This document shows, one piece after another, positions 48,558-58,695 of a stretch of DNA of 64,000 nt. The DNA is from a virus: IMG/VR virus record IMGVR_UViG_3300044731_001604, positions 1-64,000 of that record; one strand, given 5' to 3'. The notes beneath the pieces were generated by a model that worked only from the letters and a program-made list of their open reading frames with translations, did not search any database and was not told where the DNA came from. How positions within the stretch are numbered: position 1 is the first letter of the stretch; every line of letters starts with the position of its first letter. The position numbers and the translations under genes are program-made.

Positions 48558-51500
48558 TTTAATGCCGAAATACTAATATCACTAGTATCTAAAACAAAAG
48601 CTCTTTCATTTGGAGCAACTGTAATTAAATCATTAGATGAATCATAAATCGGATAAGTCACAGCAACCGAAACAACCCCTGGGATTGAACCACAAGCGGC
48701 TATCATGCTAGAAATACTTACTGACTCACCAACGTCTAAAGAATTGACATACCCAGCTACTGCAGCTTTACACCTGTCTCTGATCTCACCGAATGGAACG
48801 CCTGATTTAACTCTAACCACAAAATCAGCAGTAATTCGTCTAAGAATCGCCTCTTTAATGCCTATTGAAGTACCTGCAGCTCTAACGCCTGGGTAATTAG
48901 TTGTATCAGTTGGATCTCCGTAAATGATTCTGTTTAATTCTTGGATCAAACCTTTATAACTTTGATATCCATCAATACCGTAAGCTGCAGAAGTAGTGAA
49001 ACCAAGCTTACCTTTAACAGAGATTCCAGCGCCTAATGAGTTAGATATTTTAGTGATTAAATTAGGAGAATCAACAATGATGTTATACAATTGAGAATTA
49101 GCTGGGCCCAATGCCATTATGTTTTTCCACAAAGAAGTTGGATCTTTTTCTTCTACGTTAAACTGAGAATAGTCTCCGCCTAAAGTCAAAGAAGAAACGG
49201 CGGTTGGAATTGCAGTTGTATAAAGTCTAGTCGCTGTTGGGAATGATGTAGTAGTAGAATCATCTAAAACAGTATATCTTCCAATGTTTTGCGTACCAAA
49301 GTTATCAGTAGTAATAACTACAGTGTCGCCTGGCATAACAGAATCATAAGAATAAAATTGTATGTTGTTAGCATTTCCTAAAAAGAAAGTCTCTTCAACT
49401 GCATTTGAATGTTTAATCCAGAATGAGTTACCAAATGTTCTAACAACTTGGAATATACCTTGGTTAGCTTGGTTGAATTCTCTACGTTCCCAACTGTTTG
49501 GATTGATATCAGGTTGTTGTCCGTTGTTAGCCAATATAGCATAATAACGAATTCCTAAATAGTTTACATAACTTCCGATTGGATAGAAAGTAGACACAGA
49601 CCAATCAGTTGCTTGGATGTTTTTAAATCTTACCCAGTCGCCCTCAGTGATTCCGCCAGCAGTTATGTTGAACAAGCCGTCAACAGGGATAATCGCTAAG
49701 AAATCCCCATGCTTTTCAGTTTTAAGCAAAGTAAGGTCAGTTGCCGCAACAGTTTTAGGAGTTTGGAATATACCAGAACCAGCAGTTATCTCAACGCCAT
49801 TAGTGTATAATTTAATAGTGGTAGTATTATCGAAGTTTAATACTTTGTTTTGTCTAACGGTATTATATACGTTAATCCATTGGTTAGGCAATAAACCTTG
49901 GCGAGTTTCGTATGGAACTTTGAGTAAACCAAGTTTATAGTTAAGTTCAGTCGCGCCTGATTGTACGGCTAAGTCAGTTGAGTTAGCAGTTCCGCCAGTA
50001 ATTTGAACAGACCCATTGCCACCAAACGTTTTAGTTGAAAGCTGCATATCTCTGCCATATCTTGATTGAGCAATGTTACCGGTATTAGAAAATCCAGTAA
50101 CTATTAGCTTGTTCCAGAATCTATTTAAATGGTCATTAGTAACAGCGACTAACTTGAGGTTTTCGCCTATTTCAGGTGCATATGACCAAGATTTTTTCAT
50201 AGCAAACATTGGGATTGCTGGACCTGAGCTTAAGTTACTGATTAGTACGCTGTTTTCGCCATCAACCATAGTTCTAAGTGGTAAAGACCCAGTAGCAGTA
50301 ACAGTAACCGCATGAGACGAAGTGGCCACAGATACGATAGGTAAGCATATTTCAGCAAAGTATCTACCAGTTGAAACATCATAAAAAGAATCTAAAACTA
50401 CATAAGTACTAGCTAAAATAGCAACGTCATTTGGCTCACCGATTGTGCCAGATAGTTTAATGAAAGATCCAGCCAATATCTCACTAGTAGATTTTAAATA
50501 AGCTTTTCTAGAGTTAGCGTAGAAGTTCATTCCGTCAACACTAATGTTGATATAGTTACTTGCAAGACCAAGATCTTGTGTAGATATACTAATAACAGCA
50601 GATGAATTGCCAATAGAGGTTGCAACTAACTTATCAGAAAGATTGCTAGAAATGTAATCTACTACTTCTTGAGCTGTGGTTGTTACGCTAAAGAATTGTA
50701 AGTTATTGCCAGCATTTCCGCCTAAAGATCTAGCCATTGAAGCAGTCGCACTTTGGAAGTAAATGTTTCCAGAACTAATTGGAGAGCTAGCTCCAGCAAC
50801 TGAGTATTCAATTTGAGTAGGAGTTGGTATACCACTAATTGTAAATAAACCGTCATAACTTCCACCAGCGCCAGTAACTAAGATTAGATTACCTGCAGTA
50901 AAGCCATGTGGTGTACTTGTATTTAACGTAACAGTTCCAGCAATATGTGTGCCATATTGTATAGGGCTGCTAGGAACTGCAGTTGGAGTATTAATAGTAA
51001 AAGTGTTTGAACTTAAAACAGTAACAATACTAGTTTCATTAAATGGATACGTTGAACCATAACTTGCGTCAGTGTTCCAAATACCAATTCTTTGGCCAGT
51101 TGTTAAGTTGTGGCTAGCTGAAGTCGTGCAAAGAGTTGTTGCCCCAGTATTTAAGAAACCCAATAAAGGAGTATCGTCATTTTCGTAAGCGCCAGTTGGC
51201 ATTTGAACTGTAAAAGAAGTAGCCGTTACGTTTGAGATTCTACCAGTTATACCTTTGTTTACAGACAAGAAATCTGAATTAGCAGAGATTGTAACGATGT
51301 CGCCCAAAAGAACGCTTGAGCCAGTAACGCTGAAATCTGGTTGAGTTCCAGATCTATAAGTAAATGTAATTGAGTCTTTTCCACCAGTAGTTGTTTTACT
51401 TACGCTGAATGAAGTAGTATAATCCCAATTAGGAGTTCTGATGTCACCCACAGGTAGAGTAATTTTGATGTCAGATAATTCTGATGTATCAAAGCTGTGG

Positions 51501-54500
51501 CTTAGTTCAGTTTGAGAAGATCCGTCTGGGTAGACGAAACCAACTCTTACTTTATTTCCTTGGGGTCCATAATCAATGTTTTTAATTGAAATAGAATAAG
51601 TTCCATTAGTTAGAACTGTTCTAGCTTGTCTGTGTACTTTGAAGTTACTGAAATCAAAATCATAGAATGAAGCTGGGTCATTCATAGCTAAAGAAGACTC
51701 AGCATCGCTTGCAGAGAAGTCTGCAGTTGATGGAGTTGAATGATTTGAAACTGTCAATAATCTTGACACAGGTAATGCATAAGTCTTTGTAGACAGGTCA
51801 CTATCAACGATAACGCCAACAGTATCTTTTGAATCAAACATGTAAGGTTTTCTCAAAAAGAATCTATCGTCTTGCTGCATTAAAGATTCGCCAGATCTCA
51901 TGTATTGCGGTACTTTAAAACTAGCTAAGCCGCCAACATAATTAGTCATGAATGATCTTCTTGATTTGTTAGAATCAATTATATCAGATGGAGAAGATAT
52001 GTTACCGTTTTTATTTAGTATCTCAATGAAGTCGCCGTCAAAAGATTTAACTACATTAGGGTCTGGAAATGCAAAAGTGCTATCAGATAGTGCAGAGCCT
52101 AAAGTTCCGTAAGTAAATGAAGGTACGTTAACTTCGCCATCAGTTGTAGCTACGAATCCGAAATGTGATTGACTATTAGCCATAGCTAGATCTTTAGTTA
52201 AACCCAAAGCTCCACCGTTAGCATCTGCAGCAACTAAGTATAATTCACCGTCATTAGCTAGCGTTTTAGTTGATAGTCTAACGCGAGTTCCGATTACGTC
52301 TGTTTGAACGCCAACTAATTGATTAGATACTTCTGTCAAGAAATTAGACAAACTACCAGCAGTGAAGTTAAGCTCTTGCACCGGTGCGTCAGATCTTACT
52401 ATCAATATTCTATCGCTAGATACAGTAGTAAAGCCTGGAGTTCTAACAGTTGTGCCGTCGTCTACAGTTATTGAACCTGTAGCAGTTGATTCAATTCTCC
52501 AAAAACCTTGGTTGTTTATTAATGCTGATGGGTCTGTATCGTTTGCCCATACAACTAACCAATCGCCTTTTTTAGCTAATTCAAATCCTTCAGGTACGGC
52601 AGAAGGGGATTGGCCATCAATTGTTAGTTTAGTTCCAGTTTTAGAGAAAGTAATCAAAGTATCAGTTTTGAGTCCATTTACTATAGATTCAACCGAACCG
52701 TCAGCTATTAACCAAAGTTTACCTGCAGCCGCTGGTCCAGTATATAATTGAGAAGTAATTAAATTCCCACGGGTATATTGAGATCCAACTGTGACTTTAT
52801 CGCCAGCAACTAAAGTAGTAGTTAAAGATAGTTGACCAGTTTGTTTGTTTAAAGTATAATCAGATGATTTACCTGTTTTAGATAAAGTGGCAGAAGTAGA
52901 GAATAATTTCCCTATGATAGTTCCGCCAGTAATAGCAATTGACGCAGAGTTAGAAAATCCACGAGCTGATTTGAATACAAGCACATCGCCAACAACAGAT
53001 GTTAAAACGCCAGGCATTAAGTTATTACATACTTGAGCCCACACGTCAATAGAAGTGCTTGATGAAACTGTTTGAGAGATGTCGATTGCTTGGAATGCCT
53101 CAAGTGTAAACGTAGTAGTCACTGCAGGTGTACCGTCAACTTGGTAAGTTAATGTATCTCCAGCAGTAATTGATGGTTGCCATAAGCTTTTTGATAAACT
53201 AGAAACCTCAGCTTCGTATCCATCTTGATATAAAGGCAAGTCGTTTTTGTATAGTCTTAGTGTAGTTGTTTCATTTAAAGGGAATTGTAGAATATCATTA
53301 GCATTCTCACCAGAGATCGGTGTTTTGATCTTGATATTATTAGAGAAACGATCTTTGGGGTAAATAACTACATTAGCTCCACCACCAAAAGTTGAGCATA
53401 AGAAATTAAGGTTGTAATTACCGTTGATAGATGCAGCAATCTCTGCCGCTGTACCAGAACTAAGTACTTTGAAATCAGTAGCTTTAAATTGGTGTTGAGT
53501 TTCAACGCCATCAATCTCTACTGCTAGAAATGATAAGTCATTTACGTAAAATGGTGAGATCGCAGCACTTTTTAATCTAGCTTGAGCAATTGGCTTTTGT
53601 CTTAGTTGGAGTTCTTTCTCTCCACCCACAGCTTGATCTACTACAGTTTCAAATGGTGAACCAACAAAGTTTGGCTCATATCCGCTACCATCATCAAATA
53701 CTAATTCGCTTGAGTTATCTGGGTATCTAACTATAGATGAAGATTTAACTTTCTTAAGTTCGTCTTTAGCTGTAACGCCGATTGACGCGTACTGAATAGC
53801 TACTTCGATACCCTTAGCTTTAGCCTGCTCATACTTTTTAATTCTATCTCTGATAACATCGTCATAGTCTGCATCAGATCCATTTGAAAAAGCTGAATCA
53901 TTATAAGATACTGCATTAAAAGATAAGCCGAGAACTTCTTTAAGCGCACCGCGAGCAATGTTACCCAAAGTGCCAGGACTTGAACACTTGACTGGAACGT
54001 TTGAGATGGATGTTTCACCGTCTAAAATAGTTGCAGCAGAAGTCGTAATAAAGCCGACCGCAGATACAGATGCACCTTGTGCTGTTTGTAAAGTTGTGTT
54101 AGCTTGAATGTATCTATTTCCACCTTGAGCAAAAACTATTGATTCACCGATATTGTGATATCTAGTAGTCGGTGAAGTTCCAGCCAAAGTAATTGACCAA
54201 TAAGCTCCACCAGCTTCTGGAGTTACAGCAGTGTAAGTCAATGGGCCTTCTACATTATTAGTTTGTCTTCCAATATAGATTTGTCCACCAGTTGAAGAGA
54301 ACTTAGATGCGTCAGCAACATATATCTTAACTGAACCAGCAACAGGAGCTGGTTGGCCAGGGTAGATAGAAGTAGAGATTTTAGTAAAGGTTGTATCAGT
54401 AATAGTGACGCGACCAGTTGCCGGCATAGCAGAAAGTATTGGTACGTTTCTATCTAAGGCCAATCTTTGCAAGCTTTCGCCTGTGGCTCTATCAACTGAA

Positions 54501-54685
54501 TTAGAGTCGATCATTGTGATAATATCAGCACTAGATTTAAATAAATTTTGTGCAATAGCTTCAATAAATTGCATCAAAACAGAATTATCTGTGATGTCAA
54601 TGTCTTTACGAACTCTAGCTCTAACAGAATCTAGAATTTCACCAGCAATTTGCTCTTTCGACCTTAATTCAGGAAGTTTTGGCAT
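48554..54685 (-). CDS. giant baseplate J-like protein (2043 aa)
   Basis: 2043 residues. Residues 1-330 are the N-terminal part of a baseplate J protein: helical start (RSKEQIAGEILDSVRARVRK), DSNSVDRATGESLQRLALDR, then PGTLGNIARGALKEV and SNGSDADYDDVIRDRIKKY. The matching C-terminal part is at about 1880-2043 (GIKEAILRRITADFVVRVKS, GEIRDRCKAAVAGYVNSLDV, CGSIPGVVSVAVTYPI). Between them about 1500 residues of beta-rich, Ig-like repeats are inserted, including the aromatic module WSVSTFYPIGSYVNYLGIRY then PDINPNSWE near 1700. Typical gpJ proteins are 300-600 residues. It would form baseplate wedges with long peripheral extensions. Confidence 0.85.
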   Translation of the reverse strand: MPKLPELRSKEQIAGEILDSVRARVRKDIDITDNSVLMQFIEAIAQNLFKSSADIITMIDSNSVDRATGESLQRLALDRNVPILSAMPATGRVTITDTTFTKISTSIYPGQPAPVAGSVKIYVADASKFSSTGGQIYIGRQTNNVEGPLTYTAVTPEAGGAYWSITLAGTSPTTRYHNIGESIVFAQGGNRYIQANTTLQTAQGASVSAVGFITTSAATILDGETSISNVPVKCSSPGTLGNIARGALKEVLGLSFNAVSYNDSAFSNGSDADYDDVIRDRIKKYEQAKAKGIEVAIQYASIGVTAKDELKKVKSSSIVRYPDNSSELVFDDGSGYEPNFVGSPFETVVDQAVGGEKELQLRQKPIAQARLKSAAISPFYVNDLSFLAVEIDGVETQHQFKATDFKVLSSGTAAEIAASINGNYNLNFLCSTFGGGANVVIYPKDRFSNNIKIKTPISGENANDILQFPLNETTTLRLYKNDLPLYQDGYEAEVSSLSKSLWQPSITAGDTLTYQVDGTPAVTTTFTLEAFQAIDISQTVSSSTSIDVWAQVCNNLMPGVLTSVVGDVLVFKSARGFSNSASIAITGGTIIGKLFSTSATLSKTGKSSDYTLNKQTGQLSLTTTLVAGDKVTVGSQYTRGNLITSQLYTGPAAAGKLWLIADGSVESIVNGLKTDTLITFSKTGTKLTIDGQSPSAVPEGFELAKKGDWLVVWANDTDPSALINNQGFWRIESTATGSITVDDGTTVRTPGFTTVSSDRILIVRSDAPVQELNFTAGSLSNFLTEVSNQLVGVQTDVIGTRVRLSTKTLANDGELYLVAADANGGALGLTKDLAMANSQSHFGFVATTDGEVNVPSFTYGTLGSALSDSTFAFPDPNVVKSFDGDFIEILNKNGNISSPSDIIDSNKSRRSFMTNYVGGLASFKVPQYMRSGESLMQQDDRFFLRKPYMFDSKDTVGVIVDSDLSTKTYALPVSRLLTVSNHSTPSTADFSASDAESSLAMNDPASFYDFDFSNFKVHRQARTVLTNGTYSISIKNIDYGPQGNKVRVGFVYPDGSSQTELSHSFDTSELSDIKITLPVGDIRTPNWDYTTSFSVSKTTTGGKDSITFTYRSGTQPDFSVTGSSVLLGDIVTISANSDFLSVNKGITGRISNVTATSFTVQMPTGAYENDDTPLLGFLNTGATTLCTTSASHNLTTGQRIGIWNTDASYGSTYPFNETSIVTVLSSNTFTINTPTAVPSSPIQYGTHIAGTVTLNTSTPHGFTAGNLILVTGAGGSYDGLFTISGIPTPTQIEYSVAGASSPISSGNIYFQSATASMARSLGGNAGNNLQFFSVTTTAQEVVDYISSNLSDKLVATSIGNSSAVISISTQDLGLASNYINISVDGMNFYANSRKAYLKSTSEILAGSFIKLSGTIGEPNDVAILASTYVVLDSFYDVSTGRYFAEICLPIVSVATSSHAVTVTATGSLPLRTMVDGENSVLISNLSSGPAIPMFAMKKSWSYAPEIGENLKLVAVTNDHLNRFWNKLIVTGFSNTGNIAQSRYGRDMQLSTKTFGGNGSVQITGGTANSTDLAVQSGATELNYKLGLLKVPYETRQGLLPNQWINVYNTVRQNKVLNFDNTTTIKLYTNGVEITAGSGIFQTPKTVAATDLTLLKTEKHGDFLAIIPVDGLFNITAGGITEGDWVRFKNIQATDWSVSTFYPIGSYVNYLGIRYYAILANNGQQPDINPNSWERREFNQANQGIFQVVRTFGNSFWIKHSNAVEETFFLGNANNIQFYSYDSVMPGDTVVITTDNFGTQNIGRYTVLDDSTTTSFPTATRLYTTAIPTAVSSLTLGGDYSQFNVEEKDPTSLWKNIMALGPANSQLYNIIVDSPNLITKISNSLGAGISVKGKLGFTTSAAYGIDGYQSYKGLIQELNRIIYGDPTDTTNYPGVRAAGTSIGIKEAILRRITADFVVRVKSGVPFGEIRDRCKAAVAGYVNSLDVGESVSISSMIAACGSIPGVVSVAVTYPIYDSSNDLITVAPNERAFVLDTSDISISALN

Positions 54686-54714
54686 GATAACCTCTAATTG
54701 TCTTTATAGATGTA

Positions 54715-54726
54715 AGATTAGGTTAT
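54715..54726 (-). promoter_or_regulatory. CCTAATCT-type putative late promoter (site 8)
   Basis: ATAACCTAATCTTACATCTATAAAG on the minus strand overlaps the stop of the upstream gene and lies 30 bases before the ATG at 54685. Confidence 0.6.
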
Positions 54727-57251
54727 CTAGGAATTTCTGCGCCTATAGGAAGCGATATGCTAGTATCAGAGATTTCTACCAATAATTTAATATCAATAGA
54801 GGTTCCTTTAAGCTGGACCTCTCCGCCAGAAACACCTGCAAATCTTGGATCATTGGCAAATGACTGCTCTAACGATCTCATAACCTCTTTAACATCTATT
54901 TCAGAGTTTGGCTGACCAACTTGTACCGGATTACCAAACCCTGGATCTTGTAGTAAAGTATTTGTATTCGTTTTAATTTTCATCAATGCTGCTTGGATTA
55001 AATTGGTCATACCGTAAGCAAGTTTAACGTCACCTGCACTAGAGAATACCATATCACCATTTTGATCTAGTAAAAAGTCAACCTTAGCCATTCTAGCAAT
55101 ACCAGTTAAATCAGACACTTCTGGGCTTGTTTTAAGCATTGAAGTGAAGTTAGGTGGAATTAGAGATGGGATAGCTATAAGCATACTTGAATTAATAGTA
55201 TCCGGAGCGTAGACTTTTATCTTAGCATTTTGTGATACTTTATATATACTTAGTAGTGTTTGGCCCGGCTCAAATGTCAAAAGAGTAGATATAGCATTAA
55301 CTACGTCTATTGATTTAATTTTTCTCACCGTCGCTCTTTCGTTATCAGAAGAGATTTCAACAGTTTGCCCTACATAGAATCCAAACGGAGAAGCTACTGA
55401 TAATGTGTCTCCACCAACTGAAGAAGTTACAGTTACATACGTACCTTCTTCATCTACATAAGGAGCCTTTAAAGCATTTAATGCAGCTAGTTCAACCCAA
55501 CGCTCAGATGAACCAAGATACTTCATTGCGACTTGCTCTAATGTTCCGTTTAATGGAAAAGGAACTAGGAATCTTGATTGACTGTTTTGTTCAAATCTAA
55601 TGCCACTTGAAACAGCATAGTCAGAATAGAATTTAAAGTAATCATCTTGAGTTGTTTCAGTGTCATCCATTACAGCTATGATGGAGTCCATTGCACTTAT
55701 TGCATTATTTAATTCATTCAATAAGTTAATATCATCAGTTGTCAACTTTTTATACGTTTTAGTAACAGAGCCATATCCTTTAGATAAGTTATAACTAGAT
55801 GAACCGCCACCGAATGATTCAGAGATAGATCTAGAAAAATCTTCTACCATTTTACGCTTAGCGATCATATCAGCAGATGTTAAAGAATCAATTGATGCAT
55901 CTATTAAATCTAATGCCTCTTGTTCGTTTGGTGATAGAGTCAATGATTCCATTGGAATTTTATCTAATATCTCTGGGTGCTTAACAGCATTATCTAAGAA
56001 CGCATCAAATGGGTCTGAACTATCGCCCGGTTTTGTGTAGTCATCCGGTTGGCCATCGTTTAACTTACTGTTAGTTGTAGCAGTAGTTATGTCATTAGAT
56101 GCTGACGTTCTATCAATAGTTATAATAACGTCTTGATTAACAGACCAAGAATTGCTGAAATATTGTCTTAGTGGCTCTCTTAAATCTTGTTTAATAAAAG
56201 TAGAATTCCAAACGTAATCGCCAACTGTTTTAGTTGCAGATCCAAGTTCCCTAGCAAATGCAGTAGCTTGACCCATTGGAGTTACTAAAGAATCATGTAT
56301 GTCAGATCTAATACCAGATAATACCCCATGCACTCCAGCCACAGTATCTCTAGCTCTTCTTAAAGCTACAAGGGCTGCTGACATTTTGTTAGTTACTGGT
56401 TTTGATGGAGCTTTTGGTATAGATACTTTGCCAATAGATTTGACATTTGGGTACCTTTTATAAGCTATTAGATTAATGTTGTAGCTATACTCATTAGTTC
56501 CAGCACTTTTATTAATAGAATAACTATTTAATGAACAAGCGTAATACTCATTGTCTTTGTTCATTAAAAACACTAGTCTCCAACCTTTATTGGCAGCTAA
56601 TTTTTTGCCGGCCAAATAATAATCAAAGAATCTGGTCATATCGTGGATAGTTTGGTATCCAGTTAATAGGCCAGCATCACTTGAATAATTAAGTGGGGCA
56701 TTGAATGCAGCATCAGCACCAAAAGCAACCTTAACAGCATTAAGAGCTGCGTTTGCTTGGTTTTGAAGATTGTCAATAGATTTGATAGTATTTTTAAATG
56801 CAAACTTAAGAATATCACTAGTTCCGGCATTATTAGCAGCAGAATTTGGAGCAGTTGGGTGTATAGTCCCAGATGTCCCAGCTATAGATATTTGTCTGAA
56901 AGGAGCACCGTTTGCTGTGCTGTATATTCCCTTCATTGTTGCTTCTAATGTCTCAGTTGAAGGTACGCTCTTTTGAATAGCTTGTGGTGGAATTGGAAAA
57001 GTATATACAGCTATAACACCTTTAGACTTATCAACTATTTGGAATTCATAAGAAAGAGACTTATTGAAGTTAGTATTGTTAAGTTTAGAGAATCGGAAGA
57101 ATGTATCAGACGACATAACAGTAGATGAATCTACCGTAGACAATCCACTAATTGCACTATTTGGTTTTTTACCCTGCAAAGACGCAGCAGTACTGCTAAG
57201 TGTTTTCTTAGCTAAATCCCCAGCTTTGCCTAATAAGTTATTGGTACTCAA
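54723..57251 (-). CDS. baseplate hub protein fused to LysM-like and gp25-like domains
   Basis: 842 residues from a TTG start at 57251. That TTG overlaps the upstream stop (TTGA) and has GGGAG 7 bases before it; a longer frame from an ATG at 57329 would run through the upstream gene. Residues about 60-300 match the phage hub/peptidoglycan-hydrolase-associated type (YEFQIVDKSKGVIAVYTFPI, then NEYYACSLNSYSINK). Residues about 580-625 (PFPLNGTLEQVAMKYLGSSE, RWVELAALNAL) are LysM/gp53-like. The last 110 residues (GDMVFSSAGDVKLAYGMTNL, then PGFGNPV, SLEQSFANDPRFAGV) are a gp25-like sheath-initiator domain. In T4 these are separate wedge proteins. Confidence 0.75.
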   Translation of the reverse strand: MSTNNLLGKAGDLAKKTLSSTAASLQGKKPNSAISGLSTVDSSTVMSSDTFFRFSKLNNTNFNKSLSYEFQIVDKSKGVIAVYTFPIPPQAIQKSVPSTETLEATMKGIYSTANGAPFRQISIAGTSGTIHPTAPNSAANNAGTSDILKFAFKNTIKSIDNLQNQANAALNAVKVAFGADAAFNAPLNYSSDAGLLTGYQTIHDMTRFFDYYLAGKKLAANKGWRLVFLMNKDNEYYACSLNSYSINKSAGTNEYSYNINLIAYKRYPNVKSIGKVSIPKAPSKPVTNKMSAALVALRRARDTVAGVHGVLSGIRSDIHDSLVTPMGQATAFARELGSATKTVGDYVWNSTFIKQDLREPLRQYFSNSWSVNQDVIITIDRTSASNDITTATTNSKLNDGQPDDYTKPGDSSDPFDAFLDNAVKHPEILDKIPMESLTLSPNEQEALDLIDASIDSLTSADMIAKRKMVEDFSRSISESFGGGSSSYNLSKGYGSVTKTYKKLTTDDINLLNELNNAISAMDSIIAVMDDTETTQDDYFKFYSDYAVSSGIRFEQNSQSRFLVPFPLNGTLEQVAMKYLGSSERWVELAALNALKAPYVDEEGTYVTVTSSVGGDTLSVASPFGFYVGQTVEISSDNERATVRKIKSIDVVNAISTLLTFEPGQTLLSIYKVSQNAKIKVYAPDTINSSMLIAIPSLIPPNFTSMLKTSPEVSDLTGIARMAKVDFLLDQNGDMVFSSAGDVKLAYGMTNLIQAALMKIKTNTNTLLQDPGFGNPVQVGQPNSEIDVKEVMRSLEQSFANDPRFAGVSGGEVQLKGTSIDIKLLVEISDTSISLPIGAEIPR

Positions 57252-57979
57252 ATTGCAACTCCCGTTCCTGTGCCAACTGCCGGCAATCCACACACTTGCG
57301 CTCCTGCTGGAGGAACTAGTGGTATACATACACCGATTATTGTTACGTTAGCTTTCGCGCTTGACATAACACCATCAGCGTAACCTTTAGCTATCGCATT
57401 ACAAAAATCTGGCCAGAACTCACCTTTAAGATTAGGTGAAAAGCTTTGAATACTTGTGCCAACTAAATCTGGCATAATTCCAGTGAATTTATGGTTTAAA
57501 AGTGGGTCAACTTGGCCTGATCCTGAATATATAATAGTATGAGTGGAATTCAACGTCCAAGCTACAGCAAAGTGTTCTTTCACAGCTTTTGCTATACCAT
57601 CAGAAATTGCTTTCAAATATTCCCCAGAGTTTTTTGGTTTAGGTGGCCAGCTATCGTGCATAGTCCCACCGTACTTACTAACAATAGCATCTCTAGCAGA
57701 ATTGTATATATTCTTGCTGATAAGATTTTGATCTACTATTATCCCAGATCCAGTCCCAACTCCTGGCGGAACTAACGGAGCTGAAGTAAATCCGTTATCT
57801 GAAGTTGTGAAAGACAATGACGTAGTTGATGCTGCTATGCCCCGTCCAATTGATTGACACATTTGTGTAAAGTATATTGGATTTTCTTGGGCCATTGGGT
57901 CATATCCACTAATTTTTGTCATATTAGTTCTGATATTGGTTTGAATCATGTTACTAAAAACGTCTGGAATGATTGCCAT
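57248..57979 (-). CDS. virion protein of the spike/baseplate cluster (243 aa)
   Basis: 243 residues. Two Pro/Gly-rich phrases recur: APLVPPGVGTGSGI at about 72-85 and PLVPPAGAQVCGLPAVGTGTG near the end. Between them is an alpha/beta region with SKYGGTMHDSWPPKPKNSGE YLKAISDGIAKAVKEHF. The N-terminus (MAIIPDVFSNMIQTNIRTNM) is helical. No family name is certain; the layout is known to me from baseplate clusters of other large phages. Start at TAATG overlap with the spike gene, end at TTGA overlap with the hub gene, so all three are made together. Confidence 0.6.
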   Translation of the reverse strand: MAIIPDVFSNMIQTNIRTNMTKISGYDPMAQENPIYFTQMCQSIGRGIAASTTSLSFTTSDNGFTSAPLVPPGVGTGSGIIVDQNLISKNIYNSARDAIVSKYGGTMHDSWPPKPKNSGEYLKAISDGIAKAVKEHFAVAWTLNSTHTIIYSGSGQVDPLLNHKFTGIMPDLVGTSIQSFSPNLKGEFWPDFCNAIAKGYADGVMSSAKANVTIIGVCIPLVPPAGAQVCGLPAVGTGTGVAI

Positions 57980-58695
57980 TAAAATGGGCCTCCAGCTTTT
58001 ACGTTTCTAACACCAATTGACGGCTGACCAGTGATATTATCTACTAGCGGCATAGTCTTAGTAGTTAACACTTCGCCCATATCGCCATTTAAGTTTATCT
58101 CTTTTGCAGTAATTGTTGCATTATTTGAAGCAGTTACATCTACATTTTTACAGTTTAAAGTAACATCTCCGGCCACTGTAACCGACATAGCATTCTTAAT
58201 ATTAATCTTTAAATCTTTGGCATCTATTGTAATAGTATTACTTGCTTTATCTAAAACTATTTTTTCGCCAACAGAATCATTTAACTCTATGGTATTTTTA
58301 GTTAATTTAAAACTAGGTCCAGAATCAGATGTGACAGAATAATTGCCGTCTTTGTCTATATATCTAACAATGCTATTAAATCTATTGCGCCAATGTTTTC
58401 CTAAGCTAGCATTTTGACTAGCTGGATAATGCCTGGTACCGCCTTGAATAATTCCAAGTGAAGTATCTCCGCGTGGAAACATAACCATAACCTTAGCGCC
58501 AACTTCTAATACTATATCCTCGAAATCATCATTTGTTCCGAATACATCGCCACGTATACAGCGACAAGGTAATTGAGCATATTCATCCGCTGTGATAAGA
58601 ACTTGGTATTGGTACTGATAGCCAGATGAGTTGATCTTATCTTTTGGCGCATAAACATTTGTTATTGTTCCGAAATAATATCCGTTAAGTTTCAT
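57979..58695 (-). CDS. central spike protein (gpV/gp5-like OB fold plus beta-helix)
   Basis: 238 residues. Residues 1-110 form an OB-fold base (YYFGTITNVYAPKDKINSSG, then CRCIRGDVFGTNDDFEDIVL, VMVMFPRGDTSLGIIQGG). From about 125 it shows the short-strand pattern of a trimeric beta-helix needle (FKLTKNTIELNDSVGEKIVL, DKASNTITIDAKDLKINIKN, and VTVAGDVTLNCKNVDVTASN). This is the domain order of gpV of P2 and gp5 of T4 without the lysozyme. No PAAR tip is attached; the adjacent 243-aa protein might cap it. Overlaps the hub gene as ATGA. Confidence 0.82.
   Translation of the reverse strand: MKLNGYYFGTITNVYAPKDKINSSGYQYQYQVLITADEYAQLPCRCIRGDVFGTNDDFEDIVLEVGAKVMVMFPRGDTSLGIIQGGTRHYPASQNASLGKHWRNRFNSIVRYIDKDGNYSVTSDSGPSFKLTKNTIELNDSVGEKIVLDKASNTITIDAKDLKINIKNAMSVTVAGDVTLNCKNVDVTASNNATITAKEINLNGDMGEVLTTKTMPLVDNITGQPSIGVRNVKAGGPF

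Noticed and set aside
57252-57329. 26-codon N-terminal extension of the hub/gp25 fusion from an ATG at 57329
   Set aside because: It runs through the coding end of the 243-aa gene and reads Ser/Trp-rich nonsense. The TTG at 57251 has GGGAG upstream and a TTGA overlap.
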